Notes under the pieces: model-generated
Database searches by the model: none
Told to the model about the DNA's origin: nothing
The model's input: the letters and a program-made list of their open reading frames with translations, nothing else
Origin: Phycisphaeraceae bacterium
GTDB taxonomy: Bacteria; Planctomycetota; Phycisphaerae; Phycisphaerales; SM1A02
Assembly: GCA_004213555.1 (NCBI GenBank)
Contig: SHAP01000001.1
Span: 1-64,000, forward strand
Direction of reading: 5' to 3'
DNA: 64,000 bases
Translations under genes and position numbers: made by a program
Shown here: positions 1 to 8,400 of the stretch, piece by piece
Layout: each line of letters begins with the position of its first letter
How positions within the stretch are numbered: position 1 is the first letter of the stretch

Positions 1-396
1 GCGAAGTTTGGCCAAACGCCCATCCCACCGCCGGGCCCAGATTTTGGGGGCCACCCAGTGGACCGTCTTGGCCCCTCGGGCCCGGAAGGCCGGGGTGATG
101 CGGAATTGAGCCGCGGGCGAATCGACCGGGATATGGACCACCGGGCCTTGATCGGGCAAGAGCTGTTGAAGTTGCCCCACCAACGCCGGCAACTCTTGCA
201 AACGCCGCGCGGCTTCAAGCCCCATAACTCCAGCCGATGCAGTCTCAGCCACCAACACCGCCCCCGCCTGTTCCGTGAAGGGACCCGCCGCGGCAAGAAG
301 GCGCCATTCCGGATGGCGACGACGCAACTCGGCCACCACCGGCGCCGCATGGCGGTCACCAGAAGGCTCAAACGCGGTGAAGAGGACCGTTGTCAC
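1..396 (-). CDS. lpxB: Lipid-A-disaccharide synthase, N-terminal part (cut by window edge)
   Basis: The minus strand reads open from a GTG at 396 to the window edge, giving 132 residues. The N-terminus has the LpxB signature FEPSGDRHAA, then VMGLEAARRL, then a segment with IPVDSPAAQF and APKIWARR, matching the family order of EPSGD, VMG and the D-x-P / SPSVWAWR region. LpxB is a GT19 glycosyltransferase that condenses UDP-2,3-diacylglucosamine with lipid X at the inner membrane during lipid A synthesis. GTG is the first start after an in-frame TGA. No clear Shine-Dalgarno is seen; a TACCTT hexamer lies 6 nt upstream, so the mRNA may be leaderless. The C-terminal two thirds lie outside the window. 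It is divergent from aspS. Confidence 0.85.
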   Translation of the reverse strand, partial: MTTVLFTAFEPSGDRHAAPVVAELRRRHPEWRLLAAAGPFTEQAGAVLVAETASAGVMGLEAARRLQELPALVGQLQQLLPDQGPVVHIPVDSPAAQFRITPAFRARGAKTVHWVAPKIWARRWDGRLAKLR

Positions 397-402
397 GCTT
401 CC

Positions 403-408
403 AAGGTA
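403..408 (-). promoter_or_regulatory. Putative -10 element for lpxB (leaderless start)
   Basis: Read on the minus strand this is TACCTT, then 6 nt (GGAAGC), then the GTG start. That spacing would put the transcript start at or next to the start codon. No convincing -35 element is visible. Confidence 0.4.
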
Positions 409-492
409 TCAGGGGAGTGAGATTGTCGGCTTTGCCGATAGAGTGTTCGATTCAGATTGATTTTCACCCCCCATTTTGGGACACCCAAGACC

Positions 493-2277
493 ATGATCAA
501 ACGTACCCATACCTGTGGCGACCTTCGAGACTCCGACGCCGGCGCATCCGTCCGGCTGTGTGGTTGGGTCAATACCTACCGAGAGCAAGGCAAAGGCTTG
601 GTCTTTCTCGATCTTCGCGACCGAGCGGGACTCACCCAAGTGGTGTGCGATTTGGAAGATTCAGACAGCGAGCTGGTGGAGATCGCCCGAGGTCTTCGCC
701 GCGAAGACTGTATTGGCGTGGAAGGCAAAGTTCGCATGCGGGACGGTGGGGCCAATGACAAGCTGGAAACCGGCGCAATTGAGTTGGTGGCCGAACGCAT
801 CCAGGTGTTCAGCAAGTCCAAGACACCACCCATTTTGCCCGACGACCACGAGGCGGACAAAATCTCCGAAGACAAGCGTTTGGAGTACCGCTACATCGAT
901 CTTCGGCGTCCCAGCATGCAGAAAATCTTGCAAACCCGTTCCCAAGTGACACGCATCGTTCGAGACCACTTCGGCAACGAGGGGTTCCTTGAAGTGGAGA
1001 CTCCGTTCCTGATCAAATCCAGTCCCGAAGGGGCTCGGGATTTCATCGTGCCCAGTCGCCAGTACCCCGGCCAGTGGTACGCCTTGCCCCAAAGTCCACA
1101 GATCTTCAAACAAATCTTGATGATCTCTGGTTGTGATCGCTATCTCCAAATTGTGCGCTGCTTCCGGGACGAAGATCCTCGGGCCGACCGTCAAGCCGAG
1201 TTCACCCAAGTTGACCTTGAGATGAGCTTTGTGGATCGAGAAGACGTGATGGACATCATGGGGTCATTCGCCACTCGACTGTGGCAAGAGATCCTTGGGG
1301 TCGACATCGGCGACATTCCGAGGATGAGTTGGCACGATGCCATGGAGGATTACGGCATTGACCGGCCTGACCTCCGCTTTGACCTGAAACTGGTTGACTG
1401 TGGCGACTGGGCCGGTGACATCGGCTTCCGGGTATTTGATGATGCCTTGGCCAAGCCCAACCCCCGCGTCAAAGCCATTGTCATCCCCGGTGGAGCGGAA
1501 AAAATCACCCGCAAGCAAATCGACGAACTCGACGCCTTGGCCAAACAATTCGGCGCGGGCGGACTGCCGGTCACCAAAGTGACAGCCGATGGTTTTGCCA
1601 CTGGGATTGCCAAGTTCTTGGCCCCCCACGCCGAACGCGTGCGGGAAGCCCTTGGGGCACAAGACGGGGACTTGGTCCTGTTTGGCGCGGACACCTTTGA
1701 CACCTGCCTCAAGGTCATGGGTGAGCTTCGCCTCAAACTGGGTCGCGATCTCGGCCTCATCGACGACGCCGCTTGGAAATTCCTTTGGGTGGTCGACTTC
1801 CCCATGTTCGAACGCGACGAAGAAGCCGGTCGCTGGAAAGCCATCCACCACCCCTTTACCAGTCCCATGCCGGGTGAAGAGTCCAAGTTGGAAACGGCTC
1901 CTGGCGATTCCATCTCGGCCGGTTACGACTTGGTCTGCAACGGGTCAGAAATTGCTGGTGGTTCCGTGCGGATCCACGACCAAGCCATTCAAGCCAAGGT
2001 GTTTGAACTCCTCGGACTGGATGGAGACACCGCCAAACTCAAGTTTGGCTTCCTTTTGGACGCCTTGCAATACGGTGCCCCGCCCCACGGCGGAATCGCC
2101 TTCGGACTGGATCGGCTGGTGATGCTTTTGGTTGGCACCAACAACATTCGCGACGTCATCGCGTTCCCCAAGACCCAGACGGGCCAAGACCTCATGTCGA
2201 ATGCCCCCGGTCCGGTGGACGCCGAGCAACTCGAAGAGTTGTTTGTGTCCAGCACCGCCCCTGAAGAAGACGCCTAA
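493..2277 (+). CDS. aspS: Aspartyl-tRNA synthetase
   Basis: Class II aminoacyl-tRNA synthetase that charges tRNA-Asp, 594 residues, the usual length of the bacterial type. An N-terminal OB-fold anticodon-binding domain (about residues 1-105) is followed by the catalytic core with motif 2 (FRDEDPRADRQ), a bacterial GAD insertion (about 290-410) and motif 3 (GGIAFGLDRL) near the C-terminus. I chose the ATG at 493 because MIKRTHTCGDLR matches the family N-terminus; an in-frame upstream start at 457 adds an unrelated peptide. No strong Shine-Dalgarno is present. Whether it is discriminating or also charges tRNA-Asn cannot be told, since gatCAB is not in the window. It converges on the citrate synthase gene with a 37-nt gap. 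Confidence 0.96.
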   Translation: MIKRTHTCGDLRDSDAGASVRLCGWVNTYREQGKGLVFLDLRDRAGLTQVVCDLEDSDSELVEIARGLRREDCIGVEGKVRMRDGGANDKLETGAIELVAERIQVFSKSKTPPILPDDHEADKISEDKRLEYRYIDLRRPSMQKILQTRSQVTRIVRDHFGNEGFLEVETPFLIKSSPEGARDFIVPSRQYPGQWYALPQSPQIFKQILMISGCDRYLQIVRCFRDEDPRADRQAEFTQVDLEMSFVDREDVMDIMGSFATRLWQEILGVDIGDIPRMSWHDAMEDYGIDRPDLRFDLKLVDCGDWAGDIGFRVFDDALAKPNPRVKAIVIPGGAEKITRKQIDELDALAKQFGAGGLPVTKVTADGFATGIAKFLAPHAERVREALGAQDGDLVLFGADTFDTCLKVMGELRLKLGRDLGLIDDAAWKFLWVVDFPMFERDEEAGRWKAIHHPFTSPMPGEESKLETAPGDSISAGYDLVCNGSEIAGGSVRIHDQAIQAKVFELLGLDGDTAKLKFGFLLDALQYGAPPHGGIAFGLDRLVMLLVGTNNIRDVIAFPKTQTGQDLMSNAPGPVDAEQLEELFVSSTAPEEDA

Positions 2278-2314
2278 AGCACGCCTCCTGGATCAATGGC
2301 GGCAAACGATCGGA

Positions 2315-3472
2315 TCAGCGATCGGAGATATCGGTGTACGGCACGCCGTGAGGTCCAACGTATTCACAGCGTGGCCGCATGAGTTTGTTGTCTTGCAAGT
2401 ACTCAATGCAGTGCCCCACCCAACCCGGCATCCGGGCCATCGCAAAGATCGGCGTGAACAAATCCAGGTCCAAGCCGAGGCAGTGGTAGGTGGTTGCTGA
2501 GTAGAAGTCGACGTTGGGGTGGATGCCCTTGGCACCGACCGCCTCAAACATGATGTCTTCGATCTTCTTGCTCATCCGGAAAAGGCGATCATTGCCAGTG
2601 TCTTTGGCAATATCTTCGGCGTACGTCTTGAGGTATGTCGCCCGTGGGTCGTACACCTTGTAGACCCGGTGGCCGAAGCCCATGATGCGGTCCTTGGCGG
2701 CGAGACGGGCCTTGATGAATGGCTCGACGTCTTCTTCACCAGGAATTTCGTTGAGCATCTTCATCACCGCCTCGTTGGCACCGCCATGCAGTGGCCCCTT
2801 GAGGGTGCCCACCGCGGTCGTGGCGGCGGAGTACAGATCGGAAAGCGTGGAGATGGTGGCCATCGATGCAAAGGTCGAAGCATTAAAACCATGTTCAGCG
2901 TGCAGAATCAAACAGATGTCAAAGCCACGCTCCATCGCTTCCGTGGGGGCCTTGCCATTCAAGATCGACAAGAAATTGCCGGCCACCGTTTTGGAGGGGT
3001 CGGGGGCAATGAGTTCAAGCCCCTTGCGGTGTCGATCGAAGTTGGCGATCAAAGAGGGCGTCCGTGCGGTCAGACGCAACGCCTTCCGCAAGTTCGCCTC
3101 GGGGGATCCGTCGTCACACTCGGTGTCAAAGTGGGCTTGGGCGGACACCAAGGTTCGAACGGCGTGCATGGGGCTGGTGTCGGCCGGCAAGGCCTTCACC
3201 ATGTCCATCAAGCCATCGGGAATGGCCATCGCAGCTTGAAGTTCTTTGGTGAACGACGCCAGCTCGTCAGCATTGGGGAGACACTGGTTCCACAGGAGGA
3301 AGCAGCACTCTTCGAAGGTGGAGTTGCGGGCCAACGTGTCGATATCAATCCCGACGTATTCCAACACTCCTTTTTCACCATCAATAAAGCTCATCACACT
3401 GTCGGCCACCACCACATTGGCAAGACCTTTGTCGACGAAGGGACCGGTGAACGATTCGGAAGCAGGGCTCAT
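2315..3472 (-). CDS. gltA: Citrate synthase family protein
   Basis: Condenses acetyl-CoA with oxaloacetate at the entry of the TCA cycle (385 residues). Family motifs are GPLHGGANEA with its active-site His, GFGHRVYKVYDPRA with the second His, and NVDFYSATTYHCLG with the catalytic Asp. The start at 3472 (MSPASESF) removes a 17-residue extension with no family similarity. The length of about 385 is that of the short dimeric type shared by citrate and 2-methylcitrate synthases; no prp genes are nearby, so citrate synthase is preferred. A GC hairpin lies about 40-60 nt upstream of the start. Confidence 0.92.
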   Translation of the reverse strand: MSPASESFTGPFVDKGLANVVVADSVMSFIDGEKGVLEYVGIDIDTLARNSTFEECCFLLWNQCLPNADELASFTKELQAAMAIPDGLMDMVKALPADTSPMHAVRTLVSAQAHFDTECDDGSPEANLRKALRLTARTPSLIANFDRHRKGLELIAPDPSKTVAGNFLSILNGKAPTEAMERGFDICLILHAEHGFNASTFASMATISTLSDLYSAATTAVGTLKGPLHGGANEAVMKMLNEIPGEEDVEPFIKARLAAKDRIMGFGHRVYKVYDPRATYLKTYAEDIAKDTGNDRLFRMSKKIEDIMFEAVGAKGIHPNVDFYSATTYHCLGLDLDLFTPIFAMARMPGWVGHCIEYLQDNKLMRPRCEYVGPHGVPYTDISDR

Positions 3473-3514
3473 AGGGGTTTCCGGAGATGGAGGTGTAAGG
3501 AGGTATACAAAACA

Positions 3515-3533
3515 GCCCTCCAAAGTGGAGGGC
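3515..3533 (-). terminator. Hairpin terminator downstream of the NfeD-like gene
   Basis: A perfect 7-bp stem (GCCCTCC / GGAGGGC) with a 5-nt loop. On the minus strand it is followed by TGTTTTG, a short U tract. It lies between the stop of the gene ending at 3612 and the start of gltA at 3472, so it probably ends transcription of the former. A role as a 5'-UTR structure of gltA is also possible. Confidence 0.55.
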
Positions 3534-3611
3534 CGTCAAGTGTAGACGTTGCAGGGCTTCTGGGCAACGGAGGGCCCCAAGCGATGCACAAAGGTTGAAC
3601 GAAAAAGGTGA

Positions 3612-4961
3612 TCAGCCGCGACGTAGGTCACGCAGTTGCTGCTCGAGCAGCTTGATCTGACGCTGAATATTCTTGACGATTTCTTCTTCGTCCATGCCAA
3701 AGGGTCCGTTCATCGCGACCACGAGGGGCGCCTTTCTGGCCCAATAAAGGAATTCACGAAGAATTTTAATACGCTCCTGCAATTGGGCTTCAGCACCCTC
3801 AGCAGAACCTTTGAATTGCCACCGCTGCGAGAGAATTTGCATGCGGCTCGTGCATTCTTTGTAAGTGTCCGCCCAATTCTTGGCCAATTTCTCACCGCGG
3901 GTATCGGTGACGTACCACTCGCCATCGGGCAAGTTCAAGTATTCAGCCACTTCGTCAAGATCCCGACAGGTGCCCCGTGAGAAGCCACAGGCCAAGGCGT
4001 TGCTGGCATTGAAGGACAGGTTCTGATCCTTGGTGGAAATCACCACCGCTCCCTCAGGGAGGGGCTCGTACCAGTTGCCGTCGACACCGCCATACCACTC
4101 GACCTTCCCAGTCTCGGGGTCCTTGACATAGGCGGTCATGTACCGGTTGAGTTTCATGGACCGGGCCACGTGCTCGGAATACCCAGACTCCTTGGCCGTC
4201 ATGATCAAATGTTCCATCACTGCCGGGTCTTGCGACTCATCGACGGAAGCCGTACCACGGACGGTGGTGACCGAACCAGCGGTGCCCAGCGGATTAAAGA
4301 CAATTTCATCACACGCCATTGCGGTGTTGCAACCCGCGGAGATGGCTTTGCGAATCCACGAGACCACCCGGTGCCCGCGGCTTTTGATTTCCCGAATGGT
4401 GTCATTGATTTTGATGGACTCGGCCACCAAACCACCGTTGGAGTTGATCTTCAGCACGATGATCGCGCCACCACCGGGAGAGAGCTCGTCGGCATACTCG
4501 CCAATCTTGACGATTTCTTGGTGTCGGAACTCTTGACCGACTCCGCCTTCAAGAGGAAGGTACAGCACCACCTGCTTTCCGGAAGCATCCGCCTCAGCAT
4601 CTGCAGCTTGTCCAGAGGTTGGCGAGCGATCGGAAAACATTGGATCTTTGGCTTGAGCAGAGCCGCGGGATCCGGTGGACGCAATGGCGGCCACGTCACG
4701 AATCATGATGAGCTTGCGGCCGAAATCACCTTCCAGCATGAAGTACTGCCCATCGGGCTTTCCGGCTTTGGTTTTCAATCCTTCGATTCGGCCGGCGTAG
4801 GTGCGTTCGACACCCTGCTCAAGGACGGTCACTTCGACACTCGAAGCCACGTCGACCACGGCGCTGCCACCATTGGCCAACTGGAAGCGGATGTCCTCGG
4901 CAAAGCTGGAGGCCGCAAAGAAGGCAATGAAAAGGATGGTATGGGCAAGTCTGTTGTTCAT
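3612..4961 (-). CDS. Secreted NfeD/S49-like (ClpP-fold) protein
   Basis: A 449-residue protein with a signal peptide (MNNRLAHTILFIAFFAASSFA) and a ClpP/crotonase-like region at about 130-260. VLKINSNGG (about 169-176) matches the NfeD/SppA strand-loop VLRINSPGG. ISAGCNTAMACDEIVF (about 207-222) matches the SAGTY-IAxACD segment carrying the nucleophile, so Ser208 is the likely catalytic serine. GTAGSV follows. The N-terminal part before the core is beta-rich and the C-terminus is a charged coiled-coil-like helix. NfeD-type proteases use a Ser/Lys dyad; I cannot assign the Lys. The ATG at 4961 is preferred over a TTG at 4994 because the signal peptide then starts cleanly. It lies 74 nt downstream of a paralogue of the same layout, so the two are likely co-transcribed. 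Substrate unknown. Confidence 0.75.
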   Translation of the reverse strand: MNNRLAHTILFIAFFAASSFAEDIRFQLANGGSAVVDVASSVEVTVLEQGVERTYAGRIEGLKTKAGKPDGQYFMLEGDFGRKLIMIRDVAAIASTGSRGSAQAKDPMFSDRSPTSGQAADAEADASGKQVVLYLPLEGGVGQEFRHQEIVKIGEYADELSPGGGAIIVLKINSNGGLVAESIKINDTIREIKSRGHRVVSWIRKAISAGCNTAMACDEIVFNPLGTAGSVTTVRGTASVDESQDPAVMEHLIMTAKESGYSEHVARSMKLNRYMTAYVKDPETGKVEWYGGVDGNWYEPLPEGAVVISTKDQNLSFNASNALACGFSRGTCRDLDEVAEYLNLPDGEWYVTDTRGEKLAKNWADTYKECTSRMQILSQRWQFKGSAEGAEAQLQERIKILREFLYWARKAPLVVAMNGPFGMDEEEIVKNIQRQIKLLEQQLRDLRRG

Positions 4962-5035
4962 GCTGTTGCTTTCGTTTGCTTCAATTCTGATCAATTTGAG
5001 TGCAGATTCAACGTGTTCTCGCGATAAAGCGTGAT

Positions 5036-6460
5036 TCAGCGGCCCCCGATGCCACGGCCGCCACCCCTGGGGGCACCACCACGCCCACCTTGGCGACCAC
5101 GGTCATTGGAACGCATGGCTCGGATCTGCTCTTCGAGTTGCTCAATCTGCACTTCTAAGCCCAGTTTGCTCAAACCAAACTCCATTTGACAGCGAAGCGC
5201 AACGGCTGAATACCGGTTCATCATGCGGAGAATTTTCTTCATGCGGGTCAAACGGAACTGGGCCTGACGCATCGCGTCAGAAGGCCCAACCCCGGCCTGA
5301 AGTTCTTGCATCTCTTCGATGGCGGTTTTGCATTCGGCCAAGGCTTTGCGCCAATCCTCGGAGTAGTCGTCAAAAACTTCTTGGCATGAGGTGTCATCCA
5401 GGTCGAAGTCAACCAATTCATGAAGCAGAAGCAGATCATCAAGGTCATCGGCCATACCTTTGGAGATCAAGAAGTCGCCGGCTTCCTTGGCGGAAAATTC
5501 GACCGCTGACTTGTCGTTGTCATCCACGATGTAGGAACCCTTGCGGTTGAGTTCCCACTTCACCGAACGTCCCTGCCAAGTCGCAGAAAGCCGCATGTCG
5601 GGGTACACCAACGCATCAAGCAGTGCATTGTCATGGCCAGCGCCATCACAGCGGATGCGGCCAAGTTCCAATGGACCCCGGAACATGCCCAGGAAAGCTT
5701 CGCGGTACTTGCCGTAGGTGTTTTCGTCGCTCCGAACCCGCTCGAACATCTGGGCTGCGCCTTGCAACCCACCAATGGTGGCTTCAGAAGAGGTGTACAG
5801 GTCACAGAAGCTCAACGACAACACCGCCGAAGAACCGACGGCATCTTCAACCCAGCAGATGGGTTGGGCATAGATGCCTTCGTCTTCGAAGCGATTGTGC
5901 CAAACATCAGCGATCTCGCCCAAGAGGTCAAAGTCGTTCAGCATGGAGGCCTCTTCCCGCTTGACTTGGTACCAGTACCCATTCTCTCGCTTGTCGTTGC
6001 AGTTCACACGGAACACGACATAGTCAGGTTGCATGTCCCGCAAGACAGGGATCATGGCTTCGTAGACCTCAGGAACAATGTCGGTGCCAACTTGCTCTCG
6101 ACCTTCGGTGCCCACCGGGATGATGGCGACCAGTGGAACTGGATTGCCCGAAGCATCCATTCGGCGTTCCCATTTGTTGGAAAACTCAGCCTTTTGCATT
6201 TCTCCCATTGGGGCGGATGAAGATGGTTCTGATGCCTCAGCCGAAGCCGGAGCATCTTCTTCGTCCCGAACGATTTCACGGATCTCGGACATGGGGATTC
6301 GAAGTTCAATCCCACGGATGGACAGCACCACAGCATCCCCGTCTTCAGAGATGATCTGACCCGAAATAATCGCACCATTGATCTTCACGATCTGGTCCTC
6401 GGCGAAGGCCGAAGTCGTGGCGATGAGGGTCAAAAGCGAAGTGATGAACAATCGAGGCAT
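5036..6460 (-). CDS. Secreted NfeD/S49-like paralogue with Gly/Arg-rich tail
   Basis: A 474-residue protein with a signal peptide (MPRLFITSLLTLIATTSAFA) and the same domain plan as its downstream neighbour. Motifs are weaker: VVFRVNCND replaces the NSNGG loop, and VGSSAVLSLSFCDLYTSSEATIGG replaces the SAG-x-ACD-GTAGS stretch. The fold is probably kept but the catalytic apparatus is altered, so it may be a pseudoenzyme or partner subunit. The C-terminus ends in a coiled coil followed by a Gly/Arg-rich tail of about 25 residues. The start is well supported: AGGAG lies about 9 nt upstream of the ATG. A TAGGAT hexamer at 6501-6496 could be the promoter. Confidence 0.7.
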   Translation of the reverse strand: MPRLFITSLLTLIATTSAFAEDQIVKINGAIISGQIISEDGDAVVLSIRGIELRIPMSEIREIVRDEEDAPASAEASEPSSSAPMGEMQKAEFSNKWERRMDASGNPVPLVAIIPVGTEGREQVGTDIVPEVYEAMIPVLRDMQPDYVVFRVNCNDKRENGYWYQVKREEASMLNDFDLLGEIADVWHNRFEDEGIYAQPICWVEDAVGSSAVLSLSFCDLYTSSEATIGGLQGAAQMFERVRSDENTYGKYREAFLGMFRGPLELGRIRCDGAGHDNALLDALVYPDMRLSATWQGRSVKWELNRKGSYIVDDNDKSAVEFSAKEAGDFLISKGMADDLDDLLLLHELVDFDLDDTSCQEVFDDYSEDWRKALAECKTAIEEMQELQAGVGPSDAMRQAQFRLTRMKKILRMMNRYSAVALRCQMEFGLSKLGLEVQIEQLEEQIRAMRSNDRGRQGGRGGAPRGGGRGIGGR

Positions 6461-6495
6461 GATGAACTCCTGGTTCGAGTCTTTTGTAAGTCCAT

Positions 6496-6501
6496 ATCCT
6501 A
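6496..6501 (-). promoter_or_regulatory. Putative -10 element upstream of the NfeD-like pair
   Basis: Minus-strand TAGGAT about 35 nt before the ATG at 6460, leaving room for the AGGAG ribosome binding site. It lies in the 101-bp gap after the nucleotidyltransferase gene. No clear -35 was found. Confidence 0.3.
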
Positions 6502-6561
6502 CCCCACTCCATCCCAGGATCCGGGGAGATCAGGCCAGAAATGCCCAAACCGACCGGTCAA

Positions 6562-7782
6562 TTACGCCAGATCATCACGAATTGTTCGCTCAGCGATGGC
6601 CATGGCTTCCTCAAGGCTGGAAATATGTCCGGCCAATTGAGCGTCGTACGCTGCATCGAGGGCCACCGCAAAGTGTGGCCCCGGATGATGCCCCGCGGAG
6701 ACAAGGTCATCCCCGCTCAGCAGTGGCTCCGGGGCGAGGCCAATGCCTTGCGACAAGTCATCTACTTCGGCTGCGATGGCCTGGGCGGATTGGGGAGACG
6801 TGGCCTGCAGCAGCCGCCACGCCGCTTGGTAGCCGCGGTGGCTTGCCATACGCTTTTTCGCCGCCACGCCGACGGCAGACCACTCGTTCAACAGCCGAGG
6901 AAGCAAATTGATCGCGTCAGAGATGGCTTCTTCCATGCTGTTGGAAAGCCGCAAGGCTTCCCGAAGCAGGCCCGCCACATCACCAGACATCCCGCGGTCC
7001 AAGGCCCAGGCCGCGAGGGCAGCGGCATCGCTGGCCTCGGATGACAAGCTGGCCAACCGTGGGAAATCAGTATTTGCGGCAGACCCCAAGATGACCACAT
7101 CCAATCCCAACTCTTGGAGCATCCCTGCGGCTTGGGCCCGAGTGTGGTGCCCCAGCATCATCACCACCTCCCCGCCCACCCGCTCGCGGCTGACCGCCCC
7201 GAGTTCTGGGGCGTGCTTCACAATGGCTTGGTGGGTGTCGGCTGCTATTTCAAATCCGAAGCGGGCGGCAAACCGAACGGCCCGCAGCATGCGCAAGCGG
7301 TCTTCGGCAATTCGTGCCGCGGGATCACCAATGGCTCGAACACATTGACGCTCAATCAAATCAGCAACGCCATCGTGGAAGTCGATGATCTTGCATCCTT
7401 CGCCGCCATCGGGATCTTCGAACAGCCCGTTGATGGTGAAATCTCGGCGGGCCGCGTCCTCTTCCATCGTGGCCCCGTCCAATTCCACATAATCGGGACG
7501 TCGGCCATCGGCGTAGGGCCCATCTTTGCGGAAGGTGGCCACTTCGGTGGTCACTTCTTCGTGACGAACAAGCACCACCGCGAACGCCTCCCCCACCCCC
7601 TTGGAGCCGGGGAAGACGGCCTTCACTTCCGCGGGCAACGCTGAGGTGGCCACGTCGTAATCTTTGGGCACGATCCCCAACAAACGATCACGGACACATC
7701 CTCCGGCAAGCACGGCCTCGTGGCCGGCCGCTTTCAACACACGCACAATGTGGCATGCGGCTTGGTATTCAACCTTCACCAT
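6562..7782 (-). CDS. CCA tRNA nucleotidyltransferase / poly(A) polymerase family protein
   Basis: A 406-residue class II nucleotidyltransferase. The N-terminal catalytic domain shows LAGGCVRDRLLG followed by PKDYDVATSALP, the G-G-x-V-R-D and D-x-D motifs, then RRDFTINGLFED and the RI-EDRLRMLRAVRFAARFGF neck typical of CCA-adding enzymes and poly(A) polymerases. Expected role: completing or repairing the 3' CCA of tRNAs. No C-terminal HD phosphohydrolase motif is seen. The start at 7782 (MVKVEYQAA) lies inside the end of rsmD, a 14-nt overlap implying translational coupling. The CCA-adding and poly(A) activities cannot be separated from sequence alone. Confidence 0.85.
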   Translation of the reverse strand: MVKVEYQAACHIVRVLKAAGHEAVLAGGCVRDRLLGIVPKDYDVATSALPAEVKAVFPGSKGVGEAFAVVLVRHEEVTTEVATFRKDGPYADGRRPDYVELDGATMEEDAARRDFTINGLFEDPDGGEGCKIIDFHDGVADLIERQCVRAIGDPAARIAEDRLRMLRAVRFAARFGFEIAADTHQAIVKHAPELGAVSRERVGGEVVMMLGHHTRAQAAGMLQELGLDVVILGSAANTDFPRLASLSSEASDAAALAAWALDRGMSGDVAGLLREALRLSNSMEEAISDAINLLPRLLNEWSAVGVAAKKRMASHRGYQAAWRLLQATSPQSAQAIAAEVDDLSQGIGLAPEPLLSGDDLVSAGHHPGPHFAVALDAAYDAQLAGHISSLEEAMAIAERTIRDDLA

Positions 7783-8371
7783 TGTCGCCCTCAGGTGGCC
7801 GCTGGTACAACAAAACGAACATGTCTCGTCCGTACGTGTGCACTTCTGGGCCCAAAAGCCCATCAATGTCATGCGAAGTGCGCTCGGGATCCACCGGAGT
7901 ACGCAGCACAAACCATCCGCCTGGTCGCAAACAGGAGGCGTAGCCCACCGACGCCTCAAGCACTTTGGCCAAAGTCTCGACTTCTTGCATCATGGCGTAA
8001 GGCGGATCCAAACTCACAATGTCGCAGTCTTGTCCCAAACGCAGCCGAACCAAAGGGCTGAATGCATCGGCCCGAAGCACTTCGGCGCGGTCTGAACAAC
8101 CCATGGATTCGATGTTGTCTTGGAGCAAGTTGGCCACCCTTCGGTCTTGCTCGACAAAGAAAGCTTCGCGAGCGCCCCGAGAGATGGCTTCCAGCCCAAC
8201 CGATCCCACCCCACAAAAGACATCCACCACCTTGGCGTCTTCCCACCAGCCACGCAAAATGGAAAACAAAGCTTCGCGCACGCGAGCGGGATACGGCCGG
8301 GTGGCCAATGATTCCGGAGGGGTCTTCAGCATCCGTCCCCGATGATCACCTGCAATAATGCGCAAACTCAT
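7769..8371 (-). CDS. rsmD: 16S rRNA (guanine966-N2)-methyltransferase RsmD
   Basis: A 200-residue SAM-dependent methyltransferase that modifies G966 of 16S rRNA in assembled 30S particles. The N-terminus MSLRIIAGDHRGR, the TRP-YPARVREALFSIL stretch, the SAM loop DVFCGVGSVGLEAISRGA and the catalytic DPPY are all present in family order. The ATG at 8371 is fixed by that N-terminus. The gene starts only 29 nt from the divergent hydrolase gene. A TATCCT hexamer 9 nt upstream of the ATG suggests a very short or absent leader. Confidence 0.92.
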   Translation of the reverse strand: MSLRIIAGDHRGRMLKTPPESLATRPYPARVREALFSILRGWWEDAKVVDVFCGVGSVGLEAISRGAREAFFVEQDRRVANLLQDNIESMGCSDRAEVLRADAFSPLVRLRLGQDCDIVSLDPPYAMMQEVETLAKVLEASVGYASCLRPGGWFVLRTPVDPERTSHDIDGLLGPEVHTYGRDMFVLLYQRPPEGDNGEG

Positions 8372-8380
8372 ACCTCGTAG

Positions 8381-8390
8381 AGGATACCCT
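8381..8390. promoter_or_regulatory. Overlapping divergent -10 elements (rsmD / hydrolase)
   Basis: The 10-bp sequence AGGATACCCT holds TATCCT on the minus strand (8386-8381), 9 nt before the rsmD ATG, and TACCCT on the plus strand (8385-8390), 10 nt before the hydrolase ATG at 8401. The two hexamers share a TA step. Only 29 bp separate the start codons, so at least one transcript should be nearly leaderless. Confidence 0.4.
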
Positions 8391-8400
8391 TCTCGATCCC

